Assembly: GCF_050948175.1 (NCBI RefSeq)
Contig: NW_027490098.1
Location: forward strand, 2,356,001-2,420,000
DNA from: Xylocopa sonorina
Taxonomy: Eukaryota; Arthropoda; Insecta; Hymenoptera; Apidae
Direction of reading: 5' to 3'
DNA length: 64,000 nucleotides
Shown: positions 8,695-20,300 of the stretch, one piece after another
Layout of the letters: every line of letters starts with the position of its first letter
Position numbering within the stretch: the first letter of the stretch is position 1
Notes under the pieces: generated by a model
Told to the model about the DNA's origin: nothing
The model's database searches: none
Seen by the model: only the letters and a program-made list of their open reading frames with translations
Position numbers and translations under genes: made by a program

Positions 8695-8840
8695 GAGCCG
8701 GTCCCAGAGGCACTGCAATACTGGGTCGACTCGCGGCGGAGGTGGAGCAAGCCCCAGCGGTCCGCCTTTTTCCAAAAATCAGGTTAATATTCTGACTCCT
8801 AATGAGGAGTGTATCAGATATTAAGCTGATAAGAACAGAT
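8695..8840 (-). pseudogene. U2 snRNA gene, 3' fragment
   Basis: Base-identical to the fragment at 1111-1256. It follows the class B 3' UTR of copy 2 and precedes the leader of copy 1. Its lower edge is the left boundary of the first whole-unit duplication (8695-16189 repeated at 16190-23684). Confidence 0.92.
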
Positions 8841-9824
8841 AAGACGTTTATTTTAGCAATTAATGTTCCCCCGGGGCCGAAGCCCCAGGGGTATACACTT
8901 ATTTTACAGAATAATTCGCATCGCTTCCGCACGAATTTAGTTATATATCATTTATAATATAAGGCTTGCGGGAAAAAGTTTTTACCGCGTCCATTACGAG
9001 CGTACCCCTATTACAATGAGGTGAGAATTATAACATTCAATAAATTGAGTACATATAATAACAACCGTGTTACATGAGGCACGGATCGGTAAATTAATTT
9101 AACAACAAAGTAACAATATAATAAGATAGTATATACAAAGTATAAAGCATATTTTATATATATAACATTTATAAGAATTTGGCACACCATGTATCACGCA
9201 GCACTTGAAAGCCTAGAGAAGAGCATCAATGTGCGGATATACGCCTCATCCTAGTCATACGAGTCCGGTTGGGAGGTATTAGGCGCCATCAATCGGTCCA
9301 GAGCAGCAAGAATAAATTAGGCAGAAATAAATAGTTTAATTAATTAATGCATTGTCTAAATTAGAAGAATGATTCGCACTAAATGAGTAAAATAATAGTG
9401 TAAAATAGTAAAATAGTGCAATCATAATTTAATTGACACCCACAGGCGCGTAGAACAAAGAAGAGTGAACATAAAATAGGCTACTGCAGTAAAATGCGAT
9501 AGTATAAGTTAGTGGTTAAAATTTACGATAAATGTCCAAACAGTAAAACAGAATAAGATAACAGTCAGATAAGGTAAAATAGGATACAGTAAAATATAAA
9601 AGAATATCATACAGTACAAATTATAAATTAATTAATAAAGTCCTTCACCGACTGTGTCTAGGCGCCATTAATCTCTTAGTGTGGAGGCTATGTATATAGA
9701 AAAAGAAAAGGAATAAGAAAAAAGAAAATAAAGAAAATAAAGAAAGTAAAGCAAAGAAAGGAAAAGAAAAGAAAGCTCACTCCAGACCATATCGACACAC
9801 TCTCCCAACCCAGGTGTGGAGGCA
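8841..9824 (-). other. 3' UTR of copy 2 (class B, 984 bp)
   Basis: This class is unlike class A apart from the terminal hairpin region. It carries a purine-only-like tract at 9699-9775 (polypyrimidine on the element strand) between two GTGGAGGC direct repeats at 9681-9688 and 9816-9823. The rest is AT-rich with no gene recognised. An AATAAA on the element strand lies just before the U2 junction. Confidence 0.75.
8868..8891 (-). other. 3'-terminal RNA hairpin, copy 2
   Basis: Same stem and UUCG loop as in copy 1, although most of the flanking 3' UTR is of a different class. The hairpin is thus better conserved than the sequence upstream of it. Confidence 0.75.
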
Positions 9825-12800
9825 CTAAGGATCCGCAGGCGGCACCACCCCAGGGACGCGGGCGCCTCCACTGCTCCCGCTCAGCGCCGCCGATGTCGAC
9901 TCCGCCTCAGACGTACCCCGTGGAGCCCGGTACTGACGCACCCCGGATACATGCTCCACGTAGATATCTCTGGACCAGGCTATTGTCTCAGATATCATGA
10001 GACGCCTCATCAGCGCTGCATAACGCTGAGAGACGCGCAGCAGGTCCAGGACAAACTCGTTTCCCGGGTCCCACGCGCCCAGGGCGCCGACGACGAACGC
10101 ATCTACGTGGACTCGGTAGCCGCGCCTCCGCAATGATTCGGCGAGGGGCTGATACTTACGTATCTTCGCCATCCTCGCCTCCTCAATTGCCTCGAGAGTG
10201 TTCTCGAAAGGCACGGCCACGTCGACCACGACGATGTTTTTCGACAGCCCGTGCTCCACGACGATGTCGGGACGCAGGGCTGCCAGCTCGCCGTCGACTC
10301 CCGGGACGCGCTTATTGACCCGGATCTCCCCTGGCAGACGGGCAGCCGCCACGAGCCTATGAACGAGGTCGTCATGCCGCAGCTGCCGGGCAGCGGAGTG
10401 AGGACCGCAGTGGGAGAGCACGTGGGGAAGGCCCTCGAACTCATGCCCGCAACGCCGGCAACGCTTGTCACCGGTCCCCCACCGACGTGCTCCATTTAGC
10501 GGCAACACGTCGAGGCGGGCCCGGTGAACGAAGCGCCAATCAGCGAAGCGGACAAACCCCCCGGTGCGCAGAAAGTGGTTACTGACCGCGCAACGGGAGG
10601 TCGCGTCGAAAACCTTCCCCTGGTCGGGCTTCCGAAGAAGCCTTTCCAGGTAGCACTCTCCCACTGCTGCCCTCAGCCTCCGCGTGACTTGGCCCTTGGC
10701 AGCAGGCGGCACAACAACGCTACGCCCATTCCGGGAGCGACAAACGACCGAGAGTTCTTCACGAACCTCGTCCCACCTCCAACTGAATCCAAGCCGCGCA
10801 CAAGAACGAATCCCGACGTTCCTTACTCGCGACCAGAACGAAGCCCGGCCCGCCGATGGCCTCGCCATCTCGCCCGACAAAGAGCCGGAGAGATAGTCGG
10901 CAAGGCCCCTGCTCCCAAGGGTCCGACCGGCCTTCTCCCGCACGGCGTCACACAGCGCTGACCTGGCCAAGTCCGCAACGACCGGATCGCTCGCATTCAA
11001 TAACCTGAACGCGTGCGACACGGTCGCCACGTCGGCCAGATCCACCAGCGGGAGAAGGCCGCACCCACCCCAAGCGGGGGGGATATAGACCAGCTCCGCA
11101 CTGGCACGCTGCGGGAGGTGCAACCACCTCTTTACCGTGCGTTTGATGACCCTGTCGGCATCGGCTAAAGCGGTTCTCCGCACGTGGCCTCCCCTGAACG
11201 CGAAATCGAGGCGTGGCAACAGGAATGTCGCCACGGTCTCGATTTTTTGCCAGGGGGCGAGCAGGGAATCGTCGACCGCGCGAAGATCTACTAATAAGGC
11301 TTGGATCGTCGGATACGGGGTTTGGTCGATCCGAACCCCGGTCGGCACTCCCAGATGCTCGTAACTCTGCCCCTCCGACAGGGCAGGAACGAGTCCCCCG
11401 ACTAGACGGAACTCGGTGCTAGAAACCCTCCCGTCCCCTCTGATGTGCAGGGTTGCACACTTCGAGGGGCTGAAGGAGAGCCCCAGCTGCCGAGCCGTCC
11501 CCTCTGCTGCTTGCAATAGCCTTCCCATTCCGTCGACGGATGACGCGACGAGTGCCACGTCGTCTGCGTACGCCAGGGCTGTCACCCTATGCCCTCTCAC
11601 ACTCAGACCCTCCACCGAGTCCACGGCCCCGCGAACCATGGCCTCAATGGAAAGGTCGAATAGGATCGGGCTAAGTGGGCAGCCCTGCCTCACCCCCGAC
11701 TTCATGGGGATCCAGGGCGTGTACCCTTCAGCGGTACGGACCCGCGTCGCCACGCCGTCGTAAAGGCTGGCGACGATGTTGATAAGCGGCCGGGGAGCGC
11801 CGGCGCCGGCCAGCGAATCGATGATGGTGGCGTGGGGAACCGAACCGAAAGCGTTGGCCAGATCCAACCACGCCACCACCACCTCCCTACGCTGCTTACG
11901 AGCGGCAGCCATGGCCTGCTGAAGCACAAAGTTGTGCTCCAGACAGCCTTCGAAGGGCAAGAAGCCCTTCTGTGCTTGGCTGAGCCGCTTGTTGACTACG
12001 GCCCAACGAGTGAGCCGATCGGCGACGACCGCCGCGAAGAGCTTGGGGGTGACATCACCCAGGGCGATAGGCCTCCAATTCGATAGGTCCTCGCGATCAC
12101 CCTTCTTGAAAAGGAGGACGGTGTTGGACTGCTTCCAGCGCCCCGGAATCTTCTCCATGCGGCGGCAGGTGTTGAATACCGCCGTAAGGAGGACCGCTCC
12201 TGGGTCCCCCCTCCGTAGGTCACCATAGGTCAGACCGTCGGGTCCGGCGGAAGAAGCAAGCTTCATCCGCTTTAACCGACGGCTGACCTCGGCTTCCGTG
12301 AAGGGGGAAACCAGGGCATCGTTCGACTCAGTGGTCGGGTCCTCCCCATAGAGAGAGGGAAGGCTACCAGGGCGGGCTCGGAGCGAGTAAACGTTCGTAA
12401 AGTGCTCCTGGACCCGTTCCAGGGGCACACTGCAATGGGGAGATTCTCCGGCGAGAATCTCCCGCACCGCGCGCTTCCGATCCGCCCTGAAGAGACGTTG
12501 GATTCGGGTAGCCTCCCCTACGCGATCCGGGACGCTGGGAGGGCCATCGCTCACCATCGAATTGGCCACATCGCCCCGACGCCCCTCACTCCCCGCGACT
12601 GGCCGGCGCCGACCGGCCCCCCCGCTGGAGGCGGCACTCCGTGCGCCAGCCCCGGGTCCCGCGGCCCTCCGCCCCTGAAAGTACTCGTCCACCTTCGTGG
12701 CGAGCGCCTCCAGTTGCTCGGGTGTTCCCACCCCCTCCGCGAAGGCCACTAACCGCGCCCTTGCGGCAACGTCCACCTCCCGGCGTCCCCTAGATCGGGG

Positions 12801-15164
12801 TCTACCGGTTGGTGGCGCGCCGGACGCAGCGTCGCGACCTCCACCTCGGGGATGGGGCACCCTGGATTGCCGCGGGGCCCGAGGCTGAAACGCCCCGCCT
12901 ACCCGCTCGCAAGCAGCCGGGAGGCCCGATGTCGCTGTCCCGCGCCGCCGCCCCACGGTCGCTGCAGGTGCACGACCGCCTCTGGTACCCGCACGATACC
13001 CACGTGTTGCACTCACCGGGTGGCTTTCCCGAATGCTCGACGGGGCCGTCCTCACCGGAGCCTCCACGACGACGCTGCCCCGGGATGATGACGCGGGCGG
13101 GTCCCGCGCGCCTCCACACCTGCACACACATACACACCCCCGGTTTCGCCCGGGGGAGTCAATAAAATTGTCATTAATGACCGGACTGGAAGCCCGGTCT
13201 GTCAATGGATAAAATCTATTTTGCAATAATAAATTATCACTACTGAGGCCCCCTTCCTCCTCCCTGGGGAGCCTCGGTGACCTTCGGGTGGAGGTAACCG
13301 GAGCCTCCACCCGCGGGGACGGCTGCCTTGGGGCCTCCTCTTCCCCCGACGAATCCGTGGTGGTTATGGTGCGGTCCACCCACCGCCTTCTCGCCGCTCC
13401 TGGTGTTGGTCCAGTCCGTCCCCTCGCGGCGCTCGTGTGGCTGTTCCTGCTGTTGCTGCTGCTGCTGCCACTGCTGCTGCTGCTGCTGCCGCTGCTTCCC
13501 AGGCAGCGGCGCCTCCGTCTCGTCCGGGCCGGTCCCTCCTTGGGAGCGGCCGCCGGCGCTCTCTCATCGTCCGACGATGACGACGAAGATTCCCGTATGG
13601 TGGGGAGGGGCCTGGGCGAAGGTAGGGACCTCCTCTTCTCGGTCCCCTCCCCACGCGCCTCCACCCGAAGGGACACCCCGGTGGTCTGGGTGTCCCCTCT
13701 GCCCCCCGGAGGGGACAGGCGTCCCCTGATAGGCCTCTTCGCAGACGACCCGGGCGGGAGGGACGTCGCCCGAGTCGTCCTGGCTGGCGGGGTGGAGGCG
13801 CGGCCCGTGGCTGGCGGCGTCCGTGCCGCGACGGTGACCGCCGTAGGTGTTAAGACGGCCACCGTCATTATCGGCGAGCCACGGACCGATGTCGTCATCG
13901 TCGTGGTAGTAAGCGTGGCCGGAGCGCTGCAGGGCGTTGGTGGAGGGCCCTGCAGTGGTGGTGTCGCTGGGGGGGCGCTGGAGGTGGTGGACGCGCCCCC
14001 CATCCTCTTCGCTGCCGCCCGCGTTATCCTGGGCAACGCGGGCGGGAGAGACGTCGCTCTTATACTCCTTGACACCACCGCCGCTCCAGCCACGGCGGAC
14101 GGGCTGCCCCTGGTGACCTCAGCAAACGTGGTGGAGGGAGTCACCTTCCTGGATGGTAGAATCCGTCTGGGCGGGTCGGGTTGGGGAGGCTCGGTCGACG
14201 CCCGCCTCTTCCTCCCGGCTGCTGCGGGCGCCGCCGGACTCCTCTTCTTCCCCTTAGAGGGGGCAGGGGGCGTGGTGGAAGTGCCCCCTGAACTTCTCCC
14301 CTTGACCCCCGACCCGCTGCTGGTCCTCGTGGTATTGGGGCTCGCCTCGTCCGCGGAGGAGCGCCGGCTACGTTGAAATAGCGCCGCGAGGGTAACGGTG
14401 CTCCTGGTAGCGGCACTCGAGCCCACCGTGGTTGTTGTTGTTGTTGTTGTTGGGGTGGTGGAGGATTTCGTCGTCCTTTTTGTTGTCCCGGCGGTGGGTG
14501 GACGGGTTCCTCGCCGGGGTTGCGTGGTGGTATTGGCTGTTGTCCTCTTTGACGTAATCGAGGAGGCCCCTCTCGACGATGTCGTTGTTGTTGTTGTTGT
14601 TGTTGTCGTCGTGGTTGTTGTTGCTGCAGTGGAGGCAGCCGTCCCCGATGCTCTGGAAACAGAGGAACGAGCAGTGACAGTTCGTGGTCTGGTGGAGGCG
14701 CACGTCGTTGCGCCCCCACAGGTCACCGGGGACACACCCAGGGGGGGGAAAGAGACCTCGCTCTCGACGGATAACTCCGTCACGTCAAGAGGTCGCGACT
14801 CGGCAACGCTATCGCCGGGCGTTGCGCGGGCGGCACTCCCTGCAAGGGAGTTGTGTCTAACGGAGACACACGGACCCCCGGTGGCTGGATGGCGGACCTG
14901 GTGGTGCGCCTTCACCTTCTTTAGCGCATAAGCGCTATCGTCGGCGAAGCCGCACTCAGCGCAGGTCCACCTTTTAATCGCACCGGGGTGATGTAATTTT
15001 AGGTGTTTAAATAAATCCGTGTGTCTCAGATAGACACACGCTCCCTTTCTGCACACCGTTCTGCCTACAAAGCAGAAGGGGCAGGGAAATTCGGCAGGGA
15101 ACGGGTAAAGCAGCTTCACCACGCATTCAGTATTACTAGAATTGTTGCTGCTATTACCCGCCAT
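9825..15164 (-). CDS. Non-LTR retrotransposon polyprotein, copy 2
   Basis: The 1,779-residue product has all domains intact, with YADD at 1199-1202. Its leader peptide is Ser/Asn-rich (NSSNNSSNTECVVKLL) and it carries type I zinc fingers (CPFCFVGRTVCRKGAC, then CAECGFADDSAYALKKV). A run of about 14 Thr near residues 180-195 is encoded by a GTT-type microsatellite on the plus strand at about 14580-14625. The Ser tract is interrupted by Gly, unlike copy 1. The protein differs from copy 3 by one residue. Upstream in-frame codons begin with GTG/TTG, so the ATG at 15164 was chosen. Confidence 0.95.
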   Translation of the reverse strand: MAGNSSNNSSNTECVVKLLYPFPAEFPCPFCFVGRTVCRKGACVYLRHTDLFKHLKLHHPGAIKRWTCAECGFADDSAYALKKVKAHHQVRHPATGGPCVSVRHNSLAGSAARATPGDSVAESRPLDVTELSVESEVSFPPLGVSPVTCGGATTCASTRPRTVTARSSVSRASGTAASTAATTTTTTTTTTTTTTSSRGASSITSKRTTANTTTQPRRGTRPPTAGTTKRTTKSSTTPTTTTTTTTVGSSAATRSTVTLAALFQRSRRSSADEASPNTTRTSSGSGVKGRSSGGTSTTPPAPSKGKKRSPAAPAAAGRKRRASTEPPQPDPPRRILPSRKVTPSTTFAEVTRGSPSAVAGAAVVSRSIRATSLPPALPRITRAAAKRMGGASTTSSAPPATPPLQGPPPTPCSAPATLTTTTMTTSVRGSPIMTVAVLTPTAVTVAARTPPATGRASTPPARTTRATSLPPGSSAKRPIRGRLSPPGGRGDTQTTGVSLRVEARGEGTEKRRSLPSPRPLPTIRESSSSSSDDERAPAAAPKEGPARTRRRRRCLGSSGSSSSSSGSSSSNSRNSHTSAARGRTGPTPGAARRRWVDRTITTTDSSGEEEAPRQPSPRVEAPVTSTRRSPRLPREEEGGLSSDNLLLQNRFYPLTDRASSPVINDNFIDSPGRNRGCVCVCRCGGARDPPASSSRGSVVVEAPVRTAPSSIRESHPVSATRGYRAGTRGGRAPAATVGRRRGTATSGLPAACERVGGAFQPRAPRQSRVPHPRGGGRDAASGAPPTGRPRSRGRREVDVAARARLVAFAEGVGTPEQLEALATKVDEYFQGRRAAGPGAGARSAASSGGAGRRRPVAGSEGRRGDVANSMVSDGPPSVPDRVGEATRIQRLFRADRKRAVREILAGESPHCSVPLERVQEHFTNVYSLRARPGSLPSLYGEDPTTESNDALVSPFTEAEVSRRLKRMKLASSAGPDGLTYGDLRRGDPGAVLLTAVFNTCRRMEKIPGRWKQSNTVLLFKKGDREDLSNWRPIALGDVTPKLFAAVVADRLTRWAVVNKRLSQAQKGFLPFEGCLEHNFVLQQAMAAARKQRREVVVAWLDLANAFGSVPHATIIDSLAGAGAPRPLINIVASLYDGVATRVRTAEGYTPWIPMKSGVRQGCPLSPILFDLSIEAMVRGAVDSVEGLSVRGHRVTALAYADDVALVASSVDGMGRLLQAAEGTARQLGLSFSPSKCATLHIRGDGRVSSTEFRLVGGLVPALSEGQSYEHLGVPTGVRIDQTPYPTIQALLVDLRAVDDSLLAPWQKIETVATFLLPRLDFAFRGGHVRRTALADADRVIKRTVKRWLHLPQRASAELVYIPPAWGGCGLLPLVDLADVATVSHAFRLLNASDPVVADLARSALCDAVREKAGRTLGSRGLADYLSGSLSGEMARPSAGRASFWSRVRNVGIRSCARLGFSWRWDEVREELSVVCRSRNGRSVVVPPAAKGQVTRRLRAAVGECYLERLLRKPDQGKVFDATSRCAVSNHFLRTGGFVRFADWRFVHRARLDVLPLNGARRWGTGDKRCRRCGHEFEGLPHVLSHCGPHSAARQLRHDDLVHRLVAAARLPGEIRVNKRVPGVDGELAALRPDIVVEHGLSKNIVVVDVAVPFENTLEAIEEARMAKIRKYQPLAESLRRRGYRVHVDAFVVGALGAWDPGNEFVLDLLRVSQRYAALMRRLMISETIAWSRDIYVEHVSGVRQYRAPRGTSEAESTSAALSGSSGGARVPGVVPPADP

Positions 15165-16189
15165 CGTGAAGATAGTGTCGCAACGCAACACACGGCTCGT
15201 CTAATAAAACAAATAAGTTATAATAATAAAACAAAACGCTCACCGGAGCAAACACAGACGGTTAACGGTCGATCGAGACGAACACGTAAGACAAGGGACA
15301 ATAATAAATAAGTATATACACTAGAGAAGACAAGGGACAACGCGAACGCGAACGCGATTAAATAATATCTTAATACGGGTTAACGGACGGATGAATCTAA
15401 TAAATTAAACTAAAATAAAATGATATAAAACAATTCCGCTGTGCCCGGTGGACACAGCCCCGCACGAACGAACCGTGCTTCGCGTACGTGACTAGTAACC
15501 GCAAACGGTTTAACTTTCCACGACACTCCACACGGCCTGGAAAACTCCGGACCGCGACGTATCGAGTTACACGGGGTGTAAAGGGCCTCCGTGTACCCCG
15601 ATCTCTTAATTAAAACAAATAAACGGTGAATTTAATTAAACTAATTGCTGCTATTTCGCAGCGACGACCCGTAAAATCGAGCAAAAAACTCGAATTACGG
15701 GCGTACGTGCAAACAGTCTAACACCCAAAATACGGAGAGGTCGAATTCAAAACCAACGGCTATAAGTGTAAAGTTTACACTTATAACCGGGTATAAGGTC
15801 AGACAAACCGATTCTACTCGAATTCAAACTCCTCGGAGGTCGAAATGGTCGACCTAGGAGGAGGGACGTCACGTATGGACGTCTAACGTCTACCCGATGC
15901 GTTCAACACCACCGCATCGGGAGCACTTTAAACTAATCACGCGAAATGGGACCTCCACCGAAATTCCAAGTGTTAGACTTACCAAGTCCGAAGTCCACCA
16001 GCAAGCCGAACGCACTGATCACTGCACCACACACGGACACAGCACGCGCGACGCGGATGATAACGCGACACTCCGGTGAGCGAGTCGAACACAGGTTAAA
16101 ACGAATACTTAAAGCTACTGATGGATAAATCAAAGTGTGTGGGTTTGACTAGATAAATAAATAAAACTGATTCTTGGAAAAGGCTTATT
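15165..16189 (-). promoter_or_regulatory. Leader / inter-unit spacer upstream of copy 2
   Basis: The palindrome is at 15758-15788. Next to the U2 fragment this leader has a second version of the flank, with a short (AAAT)n stretch (ATAAATAAATAAAACTG) near 16153-16169 and the variant 3' box. On the plus strand ATGGATAAATCAAAGTGT near 16121-16138 resembles U2 nt 18-36 of insects in antisense orientation relative to the U2 fragment. Confidence 0.6.
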
Positions 16190-16335
16190 GAGCCGGTCCC
16201 AGAGGCACTGCAATACTGGGTCGACTCGCGGCGGAGGTGGAGCAAGCCCCAGCGGTCCGCCTTTTTCCAAAAATCAGGTTAATATTCTGACTCCTAATGA
16301 GGAGTGTATCAGATATTAAGCTGATAAGAACAGAT
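16190..16335 (-). pseudogene. U2 snRNA gene, 3' fragment
   Basis: Identical to the other fragments. It separates the two near-identical units of copies 2 and 3 and is the likely exchange point that duplicated them. Confidence 0.92.
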
Positions 16336-17319
16336 AAGACGTTTATTTTAGCAATTAATGTTCCCCCGGGGCCGAAGCCCCAGGGGTATACACTTATTTT
16401 ACAGAATAATTCGCATCGCTTCCGCACGAATTTAGTTATATATCATTTATAATATAAGGCTTGCGGGAAAAAGTTTTTACCGCGTCCATTACGAGCGTAC
16501 CCCTATTACAATGAGGTGAGAATTATAACATTCAATAAATTGAGTACATATAATAACAACCGTGTTACATGAGGCACGGATCGGTAAATTAATTTAACAA
16601 CAAAGTAACAATATAATAAGATAGTATATACAAAGTATAAAGCATATTTTATATATATAACATTTATAAGAATTTGGCACACCATGTATCACGCAGCACT
16701 TGAAAGCCTAGAGAAGAGCATCAATGTGCGGATATACGCCTCATCCTAGTCATACGAGTCCGGTTGGGAGGTATTAGGCGCCATCAATCGGTCCAGAGCA
16801 GCAAGAATAAATTAGGCAGAAATAAATAGTTTAATTAATTAATGCATTGTCTAAATTAGAAGAATGATTCGCACTAAATGAGTAAAATAATAGTGTAAAA
16901 TAGTAAAATAGTGCAATCATAATTTAATTGACACCCACAGGCGCGTAGAACAAAGAAGAGTGAACATAAAATAGGCTACTGCAGTAAAATGCGATAGTAT
17001 AAGTTAGTGGTTAAAATTTACGATAAATGTCCAAACAGTAAAACAGAATAAGATAACAGTCAGATAAGGTAAAATAGGATACAGTAAAATATAAAAGAAT
17101 ATCATACAGTACAAATTATAAATTAATTAATAAAGTCCTTCACCGACTGTGTCTAGGCGCCATTAATCTCTTAGTGTGGAGGCTATGTATATAGAAAAAG
17201 AAAAGGAATAAGAAAAAAGAAAATAAAGAAAATAAAGAAAGTAAAGCAAAGAAAGGAAAAGAAAAGAAAGCTCACTCCAGACCATATCGACACACTCTCC
17301 CAACCCAGGTGTGGAGGCA
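16336..17319 (-). other. 3' UTR of copy 3 (class B, 984 bp)
   Basis: I saw no difference from the 3' UTR of copy 2 when reading both; the purine-rich tract is at 17194-17270. It holds no recognisable gene. Confidence 0.75.
16363..16386 (-). other. 3'-terminal RNA hairpin, copy 3
   Basis: Same sequence as in copies 1 and 2, with the stem closed by a UUCG loop on the element strand. Confidence 0.75.
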
Positions 17320-20300
17320 CTAAGGATCCGCAGGCGGCACCACCCCAGGGACGCGGGCGCCTCCACTGCTCCCGCTCAGCGCCGCCGATGTCGACTCCGC
17401 CTCAGACGTACCCCGTGGAGCCCGGTACTGACGCACCCCGGATACATGCTCCACGTAGATATCTCTGGACCAGGCTATTGTCTCAGATATCATGAGACGC
17501 CTCATCAGCGCTGCATAACGCTGAGAGACGCGCAGCAGGTCCAGGACAAACTCGTTTCCCGGGTCCCACGCGCCCAGGGCGCCGACGACGAACGCATCTA
17601 CGTGGACTCGGTAGCCGCGCCTCCGCAATGATTCGGCGAGGGGCTGATACTTACGTATCTTCGCCATCCTCGCCTCCTCAATTGCCTCGAGAGTGTTCTC
17701 GAAAGGCACGGCCACGTCGACCACGACGATGTTTTTCGACAGCCCGTGCTCCACGACGATGTCGGGACGCAGGGCTGCCAGCTCGCCGTCGACTCCCGGG
17801 ACGCGCTTATTGACCCGGATCTCCCCTGGCAGACGGGCAGCCGCCACGAGCCTATGAACGAGGTCGTCATGCCGCAGCTGCCGGGCAGCGGAGTGAGGAC
17901 CGCAGTGGGAGAGCACGTGGGGAAGGCCCTCGAACTCATGCCCGCAACGCCGGCAACGCTTGTCACCGGTCCCCCACCGACGTGCTCCATTTAGCGGCAA
18001 CACGTCGAGGCGGGCCCGGTGAACGAAGCGCCAATCAGCGAAGCGGACAAACCCCCCGGTGCGCAGAAAGTGGTTACTGACCGCGCAACGGGAGGTCGCG
18101 TCGAAAACCTTCCCCTGGTCGGGCTTCCGAAGAAGCCTTTCCAGGTAGCACTCTCCCACTGCTGCCCTCAGCCTCCGCGTGACTTGGCCCTTGGCAGCAG
18201 GCGGCACAACAACGCTACGCCCATTCCGGGAGCGACAAACGACCGAGAGTTCTTCACGAACCTCGTCCCACCTCCAACTGAATCCAAGCCGCGCACAAGA
18301 ACGAATCCCGACGTTCCTTACTCGCGACCAGAACGAAGCCCGGCCCGCCGATGGCCTCGCCATCTCGCCCGACAAAGAGCCGGAGAGATAGTCGGCAAGG
18401 CCCCTGCTCCCAAGGGTCCGACCGGCCTTCTCCCGCACGGCGTCACACAGCGCTGACCTGGCCAAGTCCGCAACGACCGGATCGCTCGCATTCAATAACC
18501 TGAACGCGTGCGACACGGTCGCCACGTCGGCCAGATCCACCAGCGGGAGAAGGCCGCACCCACCCCAAGCGGGGGGGATATAGACCAGCTCCGCACTGGC
18601 ACGCTGCGGGAGGTGCAACCACCTCTTTACCGTGCGTTTGATGACCCTGTCGGCATCGGCTAAAGCGGTTCTCCGCACGTGGCCTCCCCTGAACGCGAAA
18701 TCGAGGCGTGGCAACAGGAATGTCGCCACGGTCTCGATTTTTTGCCAGGGGGCGAGCAGGGAATCGTCGACCGCGCGAAGATCTACTAATAAGGCTTGGA
18801 TCGTCGGATACGGGGTTTGGTCGATCCGAACCCCGGTCGGCACTCCCAGATGCTCGTAACTCTGCCCCTCCGACAGGGCAGGAACGAGTCCCCCGACTAG
18901 ACGGAACTCGGTGCTAGAAACCCTCCCGTCCCCTCTGATGTGCAGGGTTGCACACTTCGAGGGGCTGAAGGAGAGCCCCAGCTGCCGAGCCGTCCCCTCT
19001 GCTGCTTGCAATAGCCTTCCCATTCCGTCGACGGATGACGCGACGAGTGCCACGTCGTCTGCGTACGCCAGGGCTGTCACCCCATGCCCTCTCACACTCA
19101 GACCCTCCACCGAGTCCACGGCCCCGCGAACCATGGCCTCAATGGAAAGGTCGAATAGGATCGGGCTAAGTGGGCAGCCCTGCCTCACCCCCGACTTCAT
19201 GGGGATCCAGGGCGTGTACCCTTCAGCGGTACGGACCCGCGTCGCCACGCCGTCGTAAAGGCTGGCGACGATGTTGATAAGCGGCCGGGGAGCGCCGGCG
19301 CCGGCCAGCGAATCGATGATGGTGGCGTGGGGAACCGAACCGAAAGCGTTGGCCAGATCCAACCACGCCACCACCACCTCCCTACGCTGCTTACGAGCGG
19401 CAGCCATGGCCTGCTGAAGCACAAAGTTGTGCTCCAGACAGCCTTCGAAGGGCAAGAAGCCCTTCTGTGCTTGGCTGAGCCGCTTGTTGACTACGGCCCA
19501 ACGAGTGAGCCGATCGGCGACGACCGCCGCGAAGAGCTTGGGGGTGACATCACCCAGGGCGATAGGCCTCCAATTCGATAGGTCCTCGCGATCACCCTTC
19601 TTGAAAAGGAGGACGGTGTTGGACTGCTTCCAGCGCCCCGGAATCTTCTCCATGCGGCGGCAGGTGTTGAATACCGCCGTAAGGAGGACCGCTCCTGGGT
19701 CCCCCCTCCGTAGGTCACCATAGGTCAGACCGTCGGGTCCGGCGGAAGAAGCAAGCTTCATCCGCTTTAACCGACGGCTGACCTCGGCTTCCGTGAAGGG
19801 GGAAACCAGGGCATCGTTCGACTCAGTGGTCGGGTCCTCCCCATAGAGAGAGGGAAGGCTACCAGGGCGGGCTCGGAGCGAGTAAACGTTCGTAAAGTGC
19901 TCCTGGACCCGTTCCAGGGGCACACTGCAATGGGGAGATTCTCCGGCGAGAATCTCCCGCACCGCGCGCTTCCGATCCGCCCTGAAGAGACGTTGGATTC
20001 GGGTAGCCTCCCCTACGCGATCCGGGACGCTGGGAGGGCCATCGCTCACCATCGAATTGGCCACATCGCCCCGACGCCCCTCACTCCCCGCGACTGGCCG
20101 GCGCCGACCGGCCCCCCCGCTGGAGGCGGCACTCCGTGCGCCAGCCCCGGGTCCCGCGGCCCTCCGCCCCTGAAAGTACTCGTCCACCTTCGTGGCGAGC
20201 GCCTCCAGTTGCTCGGGTGTTCCCACCCCCTCCGCGAAGGCCACTAACCGCGCCCTTGCGGCAACGTCCACCTCCCGGCGTCCCCTAGATCGGGGTCTAC

